Shown here piece after piece: positions 58,455 to 64,000 of a stretch of DNA of 64,000 nt; position 1 is the first letter of the stretch; the number at the start of each line of letters is the position of its first letter. The position numbers and the translations under genes are program-made. This DNA comes from DASQYE01 sp036389675 (lineage in GTDB: Bacteria > Acidobacteriota > Blastocatellia > Pyrinomonadales > Pyrinomonadaceae). The notes beneath the pieces are model-generated. The model saw nothing but the letters and a program-made list of their open reading frames with translations. It made no database searches and had not been told where the DNA came from. Location of the stretch: assembly GCA_036389675.1 (NCBI GenBank), contig DASVWI010000032.1, forward strand, positions 1 to 64,000, given 5' to 3'.

Positions 58455-58844
58455 TCACTGGTGCTGGGGCAAGAGTTTCTTTAAAAGGGCCTCAAGCTGA
58501 TCGAAATCAATCGGCTTGGTGACGTAATCATTACAGCCGGCGGCGAGCGCGTCGGCGTGAAAATCGGCTGTATCGTGAGCGGAAACGGCCACAATCGGGA
58601 CATCGCGCAGGGATTCTTCCTGTCGTATGCGACGCGTGGCGGCCAGCCCGTCCAGAAGCGGCAGGCTTAAATCCATCAAGATCAGGTTCGGTCGCTCGCG
58701 CCGGGCGATCTCGACGGCCTCTTCGCCATTGACGGCCTCCAGAACGTGATACCCGCTCATTTCCAGTAACCGCCTCATCATAAAACGGTTATCTTCAAAA
58801 TCTTCGACCACCATGATGGTCGCAAGCGCGCCGTTGTTGCTCAC
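58455..58844 (-). CDS. Single-domain response regulator
   Basis: The 129-residue protein is only a receiver domain. Phospho-acceptor Asp58 lies in LILMDLSLP, the acidic pair is in VVEDFEDN, and Lys in YVTKPID completes the active site. It has no output domain, as in CheY- or DivK-type regulators, and is the first gene of a cluster with the RsbRD-like protein and the histidine kinase, its likely phosphodonor. A minimal promoter with a perfect TATAAT lies just upstream. Confidence 0.93.
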   Translation of the reverse strand: MSNNGALATIMVVEDFEDNRFMMRRLLEMSGYHVLEAVNGEEAVEIARRERPNLILMDLSLPLLDGLAATRRIRQEESLRDVPIVAVSAHDTADFHADALAAGCNDYVTKPIDFDQLEALLKKLLPQHQ

Positions 58845-58866
58845 CTCTGCTTACTCACCTCTATCC

Positions 58867-58872
58867 ATTATA
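58867..58872 (-). promoter_or_regulatory. -10 element upstream of response regulator
   Basis: On the minus strand a perfect TATAAT lies 23 bases before the ATG. No convincing -35 is at the right distance (TGGTAA with a 16-base spacer is the best). Confidence 0.35.
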
Positions 58873-59079
58873 TTTGAGTTGCGACACCTTACCAGAGTTC
58901 TCCGCACGCGTAAACACGAATGCATGGCTAGCATACGGTGCTTTTTTTTGTTAAGATGCCGCATCGAAACGCGACACTAAGAGTTGCCCATTTTGGGCTC
59001 TATCCATACACGCAACGCGGTCTGCGACCCGGCGAAATTCGCGTATGGAGCGTCACAGGCGCGAAGGTTCGTGAGCAAT

Positions 59080-59763
59080 ATGAAGCCGTTAATATCGGAA
59101 ACACAGGACATCGACACGCTGCAGGAGCTCGGGCGCGCCTCCGTCCAGATCGTCCACGACCTGAAGAACCAGCTTAACGGTCTCAAACTTTATGCCACGT
59201 TCCTACGCAAGCGTATGGAGAAGAGCGAACGACCGGCGGACGAGCAGGAGACCATCCTCAAATTAATCAACGGCCTTGAGCGCGCAGCCGCCGACATGAC
59301 GGCCTTAGTGCGCTACGGTCGCCCTGTTGAGCTGCGCCGCCAGCCGCGCGTCGATCTGGTCAAAATACTGACGACCATTATCCAGAGCGAAAGCTTTGGC
59401 CCATCCGGCATACGCCTTGAGCCGCCCGCCGCCGCCTCGCTCGAAGGCGAGTTCGATACAGTGGCCGTCACGGAAGCTTTAAAAACGATCACGGCGGGCG
59501 CGAGCTCTCTGCGGCGCGCCGAAGACAAAGACGCGCTGCTGGTCTGCCTGCGGCGCGAAGAGACAGCCGGCGGGCACATGGCCGTCATAGAGTGGCGCGG
59601 CGTGAGATTAACCGAGGGCGTCGATCCATTTCATTCTTTCGTCGGCAGCGATGCGCTCAGGATGTCGCTCGCCGCCAAGATCATCACAGCGCACGGCGGA
59701 GAAGCAGGCCCCGACGCGGGCCTGCTCAGAGTCCGCCTGCCAATTAAAAACGGTGACGGGTGA
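59080..59763 (+). CDS. Degenerate histidine-kinase-like protein (HisKA-type His, ATPase motifs missing)
   Basis: From the ATG at 59080 the protein is 227 residues. The segment VQIVHDLKNQLNGLKLYATF looks like an H-box with the phospho-acceptor His in HDLKN. The C-terminal half has the size of a HATPase domain but lacks its motifs: where the N-box should be it reads AVTEALKTITAGASSLRR, and neither DxGxG nor GxGLGL is present. It has no membrane helix or sensory domain. The gene directly precedes an NtrC-type regulator on the same strand, so it could be a phosphotransfer protein or phosphatase for that regulator. The C-terminus NGDG and the stop come from a repeat. Confidence 0.72.
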   Translation: MKPLISETQDIDTLQELGRASVQIVHDLKNQLNGLKLYATFLRKRMEKSERPADEQETILKLINGLERAAADMTALVRYGRPVELRRQPRVDLVKILTTIIQSESFGPSGIRLEPPAAASLEGEFDTVAVTEALKTITAGASSLRRAEDKDALLVCLRREETAGGHMAVIEWRGVRLTEGVDPFHSFVGSDALRMSLAAKIITAHGGEAGPDAGLLRVRLPIKNGDG

Positions 59764-59832
59764 CGAGTGGCAAGTGACAGGTTAAAAGCTCTGTTCTTGC
59801 TTGCCGCTCGTCACTTATCACTCGTCATTGCC
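59749..59832. repeat. Heptamer-type inverted repeat (GTGACNA class)
   Basis: The left arm has GGTGACG, GGTGACG, AGTGGCA, AGTGACA; the right arm has CTTGCCG, CTCGTCA, CTTATCA, CTCGTCA. It overlaps the stop of the kinase-like gene and ends about 20 bases before the TTG start of the NtrC-type gene, so it sits within a probable operon. Confidence 0.65.
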
Positions 59833-59851
59833 TTAAGGGGGTTGAGACAAG

Positions 59852-61240
59852 TTGCAAAATAAAGACGCACGTATTCTGGTAGTTGATGATGAGCCGATGA
59901 TGGCCGATTCGCTGAAGCAGAATCTGGCCGAAGAGGGTTATACGGTGGACACTGCGGCGACCGGGGCCGATGCCATAGAGCTTTTCGACCGTGGCGGGCA
60001 TCATCTGGCGATCTGCGATCTACAGCTACCGGACATGGACGGCCTTGAGGTCTTGCGCCACATGAAGGACGCGCGGCCCGCGACAGAGATCATCGTCGTC
60101 ACAGGCTACGGCACGGTGGCGCGCGCGGTGGAAGCCACCAAGGCCGGCGCTTTCTACTTCGTGGAAAAGCCTTTCGACTTCGAGCAGATGCAGCCGCTCG
60201 TCGAGAAGGCGCTTGAGCGCCGCGAGCTGATGGCGGAAAGCGAGAGCCTGCGTCGCCAGCTCTCCACCCGCGCCGAATACTTCAACATCATCGGCTCGTC
60301 CAAGCCGATGCAGACCATCTACGAGACCATCGAATCGGTCGCCAAATCTGATGCCAACGTCCTGATCGTCGGCGAAAGTGGCACGGGCAAAGAGCTGATC
60401 GCCAACGCCATTCACTACAACTCACTGCGCTCGAAAAAACCTTTCATCAAGGTCAACTGCGCCGCGCTGCCCAAAGAGCTGATCGAATCCGAACTCTTCG
60501 GCCACACGAAGGGCGCTTTCACGGGCGCGCACGCCGACAAGGAAGGTCTCGTCCAACACGCCGCCGGCGGATCGTTGATGCTGGACGAGATTGCCGAGAT
60601 GCCGGTCGAGCTGCAACCGAAACTCCTGCGCGTCTTGCAGGAGCGCAGCTATCGCAAGATCGGTTCGGAGAAAACCTACGCGGTGGACTTTCGCCTCATC
60701 TGCTCGACCAATCGCATGCCGGCTGACGCCATCCGCGACGGGCTCTTGCGCGACGACCTCTTCTACCGCATCTCTACGATCACGATTCACGTCCCCCCTT
60801 TGCGCGAGCGCGCCGAAGACATACAACTGCTGACGGAATATTTTTTGAAGATGTACTCGCAAAAGTACGACCGCCCGATCACGGGCGTCTCACAGGCGGC
60901 CTACCAGCGATTGTTCGCGCACCCTTGGCCGGGCAACGTGCGCGAGCTGCAAAACGTCATCGAGCGCGCGGTGCTTCTGGCGAAAGCGACGAAGATCGAG
61001 CCGGTCGACCTGCCCTTCGATAACGGCTCGCTGCCGGAAGGCGCGCAGGCCGGCGCGACGTGGGACGTGCCGCCCAACATGACGCTCGAAGACATAGAGA
61101 AGCTCGTCATCGAAAAGACCCTGCAAAGGACGGGCGGCAATAAGCAGGCGGCGGCAAACCTGCTCGGCATTTATCGCCCGCGCCTCTATAGCAAGATCAG
61201 GAAATATCACATAGACGTGGGCGCGCTCGTCTCACCTTAA
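59852..61240 (+). CDS. NtrC-family sigma-54-dependent response regulator
   Basis: The 462-residue protein has a receiver domain (Asp56 in LAICDLQLPD), an AAA+ domain with Walker A GESGTGKE (174-181) and the sigma-54-contact loop GAFTGA (221-226), Walker B-type GGSLMLDEIAEMP, and a C-terminal Fis-type helix-turn-helix (about 410-455, with GGNKQAAANLLGIYRPRLY). The TTG start at 59852 is set by a strong AAGGGGG ten bases upstream; no suitable ATG exists before the receiver. It would activate sigma-54 promoters such as those found before the pilin genes at 44968 and 45707, as PilR does elsewhere. That link is an inference. Confidence 0.93.
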   Translation: MQNKDARILVVDDEPMMADSLKQNLAEEGYTVDTAATGADAIELFDRGGHHLAICDLQLPDMDGLEVLRHMKDARPATEIIVVTGYGTVARAVEATKAGAFYFVEKPFDFEQMQPLVEKALERRELMAESESLRRQLSTRAEYFNIIGSSKPMQTIYETIESVAKSDANVLIVGESGTGKELIANAIHYNSLRSKKPFIKVNCAALPKELIESELFGHTKGAFTGAHADKEGLVQHAAGGSLMLDEIAEMPVELQPKLLRVLQERSYRKIGSEKTYAVDFRLICSTNRMPADAIRDGLLRDDLFYRISTITIHVPPLRERAEDIQLLTEYFLKMYSQKYDRPITGVSQAAYQRLFAHPWPGNVRELQNVIERAVLLAKATKIEPVDLPFDNGSLPEGAQAGATWDVPPNMTLEDIEKLVIEKTLQRTGGNKQAAANLLGIYRPRLYSKIRKYHIDVGALVSP

Positions 61241-61255
61241 AATTCCAGAAGCCAT

Positions 61256-61831
61256 ATGAGTTTTATTCGAGCGGTCTTAATCCTCAGCCTTATACCGGCC
61301 TGCGCCGTAACCTCTGCGGCGCAGGGGTCGAGAGGCTGTGCGCTTAACCTTGCGCGTCTGAGCGAAGCGCAGGAGCTATACGGCCTTCATCCCGGCATGA
61401 CCGTCGAGCAGGTGAAAGCGCTCGTGCCCACGCTTGAGATGGGCACGACGGATGCTGCCGGTCTGTCAAAGACAAGCTTCTCGCCGGAATTCCATCAGGC
61501 GATTGCCAAGACAGCCTATCCGGGCGTGCGAACCATCTCGCTTGAGTTCTTCGACGGGCGACTGACATCGCTCTGGATAGGCTATAACGCTTCGTTCAAA
61601 TGGAAGAGCATGGAAGAGTTTGTGCCGGGGATGAGCCGCGCGCTCGGCCTCACAGAGACGTGGCGGCCAAGGGCACGCGGCGGTCAGCAGCTTGATTGCG
61701 GTGATTACGAGGTGACGGCGATGATGATCGGCGGAAGCCCGAGCATACATATCTCGGACGAAAAGGCGCGCTCGATGTGGGAAACACGGCGGGCCGCCGC
61801 CGAAGAGGCGGAAGAATCAACCGTGCCCTGA
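61256..61831 (+). CDS. Hypothetical secreted protein
   Basis: The 191 residues start with a signal peptide (about 5-22, ending TSAAQ) and carry two well-spaced cysteines (about 27 and 145). The middle includes GLHPGMTVEQVKALVPTLEM, a pattern of proteins with a SmpA/BamE-like or calcium-regulated outer-surface fold, where the GMT-x2-QV motif is frequent, and YPGVRTISLEFFDGRLTSLW. A periplasmic location is likely; function unknown. It starts 15 bp after the NtrC-type gene and may be in its transcript. Confidence 0.72.
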   Translation: MSFIRAVLILSLIPACAVTSAAQGSRGCALNLARLSEAQELYGLHPGMTVEQVKALVPTLEMGTTDAAGLSKTSFSPEFHQAIAKTAYPGVRTISLEFFDGRLTSLWIGYNASFKWKSMEEFVPGMSRALGLTETWRPRARGGQQLDCGDYEVTAMMIGGSPSIHISDEKARSMWETRRAAAEEAEESTVP

Positions 61832-61917
61832 GGCTTAAGGCACACGCTTGCGGCAAACCCCACGCGCCTGAGTTTCCGGATTACTCCGAACAAAAGCGCT
61901 TTCAAAAACCCTTTGGT

Positions 61918-62301
61918 CTAGTCCAGCTGGTAGGTCGCCACGCTGGTCGGCGTCTCAAAGCAGCGAACCTTGTAGACCCTGACGCGATCATCGCCGACGC
62001 GCGCGGCGACTCTCTCCAGAATATAGCGCGCCAGATTTTCCGCCGACGGGTTCAGCTCTTCATCAAAGGGCGCGAGCTCGTTGATGTTGCGATGGTCGAG
62101 GTATTGCACGACCTCGTCGGCGGCGTCCTTCAGCTCTCCGAAATCAACGAGTAGTCCGATGTTGTCCAGCTCGCGCCCGCGCGCGTAAATCTCCACGCGG
62201 TAGTTGTGCCCGTGCAGGTTTTCGCACTTTCCCTTGTAGCCGCGCAGTTGATGCGCGCTCGAAAAGTTGCGCTCGATCATCACTTCAAATTGTCCGGCCA
62301 T
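61918..62301 (-). CDS. queD: 6-carboxy-tetrahydropterin synthase QueD
   Basis: The 127-residue enzyme belongs to the pyruvoyl-tetrahydropterin synthase family. Zinc-binding histidines are H17 (FSSAHQL) and H30 and H32 (CENLHGHNY), the catalytic Cys26 precedes them, and LDHRNINELAPF and PTSVATYQ complete the active site. The CENLHGHNY pattern is that of QueD rather than mammalian PTPS. It supplies QueE with substrate in queuosine biosynthesis; queC and queE are 46 kb away. The ATG at 62301 has a weak ribosome binding site. Confidence 0.92.
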   Translation of the reverse strand: MAGQFEVMIERNFSSAHQLRGYKGKCENLHGHNYRVEIYARGRELDNIGLLVDFGELKDAADEVVQYLDHRNINELAPFDEELNPSAENLARYILERVAARVGDDRVRVYKVRCFETPTSVATYQLD

Positions 62302-62332
62302 GCTCTGTTCAAGTCCCCTGCTGATTCAATGA

Positions 62333-64000
62333 TTATCGCGCCAAGGTCTCCGTCTCTTCAAACACGCGCGCGACCTCGTCTATATCGGAAGTGACGCGGC
62401 ACGGCGGCAGGCTTTCGAGGAACATGCGCCCGTAGCCTTTCGTCCGCAGGCGCGGGTCGAGCACGGCGAGCACGCCCCTGTCCGTCGCGCTGCGAATCAA
62501 TCGGCCCAGTCCCTGCTTGAGACTGATGATCGCCTGTGGCACGCTGTACTCGTAAAAGCTTGAGCCGCCCTGATCGTCTATGTACCTTTGCCGGGCGGCG
62601 ACCACAGGGTCTGAAGGGACGGCGAACGGCAGCTTGTCTATGATGACGCAGGAGAGTGCGCTCCCGCGCACGTCCACGCCCTGCCAGAAACTCGAGGTGG
62701 CGAACAGAACGGCGTTCGGCGTCTCGCGGAATCTTTCCAGAAGCCCCGCCTTGGAAGCCATGCCTTGCAGCAGGCACGGGTACGATACTTCGCGCGCGAC
62801 CCCTTCATAGAGCGCGCGCATCCCAGCGAAGCTGGTCGATAGCACGAAGGCTCGGCCCTCGGTCGCGTTCAGGATCTTGACGACTTCGGCGGCTGCCGCC
62901 TCGGCCCACTGCGGCGAGCGCGGGTCTGGCATGCGCTGCGGGAGATAGAGCACTGCCTGATTACGGTAATCATAGCCGGAGGGGGCGATGAGGTCGTCCG
63001 CCTCAGAGAGCCCCAGACGCTCGCGTATAAAGCCGAAGTTTCCGGCGCTGGCGAGCGTCGCGGAAGTCAGCACGACCGTCTCGACGCGATCAAAGAGCTT
63101 GTCCTGCAAAAGGCCCGATACGTCTATGGGCGAAGCTCTGAGAAACGCCCCGCGACCGCGCCGCTCAAGCCAGTAGACGAAAGCGCGGTCGTCGCCCGCG
63201 ACGATAAACTGTAGATCGAAGCGAAGCTGGCGCACGCGCCTCGTCAGATTTTCAATCTCGGGCGGCTGCTCCTTGAGCGCGTCGAGCGTCGTCTCCATCC
63301 TTGAGAGCGCGCCGTCAAGGCCAAGGTACGCTTCGCCGAGCGCCGTCGCCTCTATCTCGCCCGAAGCGGTGCGCCGCGCAAACGTGCCGAGCAGGATGGG
63401 AAACCTTCCCTCGGCCCCACGGCTCTCGCGAAAGCCCATCCAGAAGTTATCGGCGAAGCGCGTGACGCGCCCCGCGATGCGCGTCAACTCCTTATTGGCA
63501 TCGACGTTGGTGACGGGAAGCAGCGCGAGGTCGCGCACGAGGTCTTCCATCTGGTAGCTGGACACCTGCGCGCCGAAATACTCCGCCGCCACGTCCTCTA
63601 CCTGATGAGCTTCGTCGAAGACGACCGCCGAGTAATCCGGCAGCACCTGCCCGTACTCGCTGTTACGCAGGGCGAGGTCTGCGAAGAAGAGGTGATGATT
63701 GACGATCACTATGTCCGCGTCCATCGCGCGCTGGCGCATGCGCGTGATGAAGCAGGGGTCGAAGTCGGGGCACTTCTGGCCGAGACAGGTCTCGGAGCGC
63801 GCGTCTATGTGACGCCAGAAGGGGAGGTTTTCCGGCAGCCCGACAAGCTCCGCGCGGTCGCCCGTCTGCGAATCCCTTGCCCACTGCCTGACTTCGTCGA
63901 AGTAATCGAGCTCTTCGAGGCCGTCGAGGACGGGAGAATTCTCCGCGCGCTTGATACGCTGAAGGCAGGCGTAATTGCTGCGCCCCTTCATATAGGCGGC
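62333..64000 (-). CDS. dinG: DinG/XPD-type ATP-dependent DNA helicase, partial
   Basis: The reading frame is open to the window edge, so the N-terminal part with the Walker A motif is missing. About 556 C-terminal residues are visible. Cysteines in NYACLQRI and CLGQKCPDFDPC form the [4Fe-4S] site of DinG/XPD helicases; VVFDEAHQVEDV is the DEAH box; TSATLASAGNFGFIRERLGL, TSFAGMRALY, FATSSFWQGVDVRG and LKQGLGRLIRS are helicase motifs IV-VI. DinG unwinds forked DNA and R-loops during repair. It follows queD by 31 bp on the same strand and probably shares its transcript. YoaA-like is an alternative name. Confidence 0.9.
   Translation of the reverse strand, partial: AAYMKGRSNYACLQRIKRAENSPVLDGLEELDYFDEVRQWARDSQTGDRAELVGLPENLPFWRHIDARSETCLGQKCPDFDPCFITRMRQRAMDADIVIVNHHLFFADLALRNSEYGQVLPDYSAVVFDEAHQVEDVAAEYFGAQVSSYQMEDLVRDLALLPVTNVDANKELTRIAGRVTRFADNFWMGFRESRGAEGRFPILLGTFARRTASGEIEATALGEAYLGLDGALSRMETTLDALKEQPPEIENLTRRVRQLRFDLQFIVAGDDRAFVYWLERRGRGAFLRASPIDVSGLLQDKLFDRVETVVLTSATLASAGNFGFIRERLGLSEADDLIAPSGYDYRNQAVLYLPQRMPDPRSPQWAEAAAAEVVKILNATEGRAFVLSTSFAGMRALYEGVAREVSYPCLLQGMASKAGLLERFRETPNAVLFATSSFWQGVDVRGSALSCVIIDKLPFAVPSDPVVAARQRYIDDQGGSSFYEYSVPQAIISLKQGLGRLIRSATDRGVLAVLDPRLRTKGYGRMFLESLPPCRVTSDIDEVARVFEETETLAR

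Overview
The window looks like chromosome of a Gram-negative, free-living, heterotrophic bacterium, most likely an Acidobacteriota (Blastocatellia-like) lineage. This assignment is an inference from gene families rather than from a marker gene: a DUF1800/DUF1501 pair, several secreted M28/M20 peptidases, a type IV pilus operon with mosaic pilins, an N-terminal carboxypeptidase-regulatory/TPR protein and a large Ser/Thr kinase with a membrane tail. The DNA is GC-rich and densely coding on both strands. I saw no rRNA, tRNA, CRISPR array, prophage or insertion sequence.

Layout. 1-7.6 kb: a molybdenum aldehyde oxidoreductase (PaoABC type, large subunit cut by the window edge), an alcohol dehydrogenase, an aldo/keto reductase and a divergent AraC/YqhC-type regulator. 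Broken genes are scattered among them (aldo/keto reductase fragment, flavodoxin fragment, orphan signal peptide), and the AKR promoter is present twice. 7.8-13.1 kb: type IV pilus motor operon pilB, an unknown secreted protein, pilT, pilC. 13.3-16.2 kb: TPR protein and queC-queE. 16.3-18.8 kb: sigma factor and anti-sigma factor. 18.9-24.0 kb: M28 peptidase, DUF1800, DUF1501. 24.1-34.5 kb: modB, a CPQ-like M28 peptidase, Ser/Thr kinase, M20 peptidase, birA, coaX, an unknown gene, an RlmD-type methyltransferase and a PilZ protein. 34.6-41.1 kb: phosphatidylcholine synthase and a surface-sugar cluster of methyltransferases, glycosyltransferases, a cupin and an aminotransferase. 41.3-46.9 kb: comEC, modA and three pilin genes, with two good sigma-54 promoter matches. 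47.0-53.0 kb: membrane glycosyltransferase and an ABC permease/TPR/ATPase/LolA-like run. 53.0-61.8 kb: divergent citrate-synthase-like protein, membrane-bound sensor kinase, RsbRD-type sensor, response regulator, a degenerate kinase-like protein and an NtrC-type sigma-54 activator. 61.9-64.0 kb: queD and a DinG-type helicase cut by the window edge.

How parts fit. Pilus motors (pilB/T/C), pilins, PilZ, ComEC and an NtrC-type regulator suggest pilus-driven motility and DNA uptake, with pilin transcription through sigma-54. PaoABC needs molybdenum cofactor, and modA and modB are present but 20 kb apart with no modC in the window. The three queuosine-precursor genes lie in two places.

The least ordinary signal is not a gene. 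Many gene junctions carry inverted repeats built from tandem seven-base units (GTGACNA, AAGGATG, AAAGGYA, TTTGGAT types). At several junctions the repeat supplies the last codons and the stop codon of the neighbouring gene, so that comEC, modA and coaX all end in Val-Thr-Ser-Asp-(Arg/Glu).
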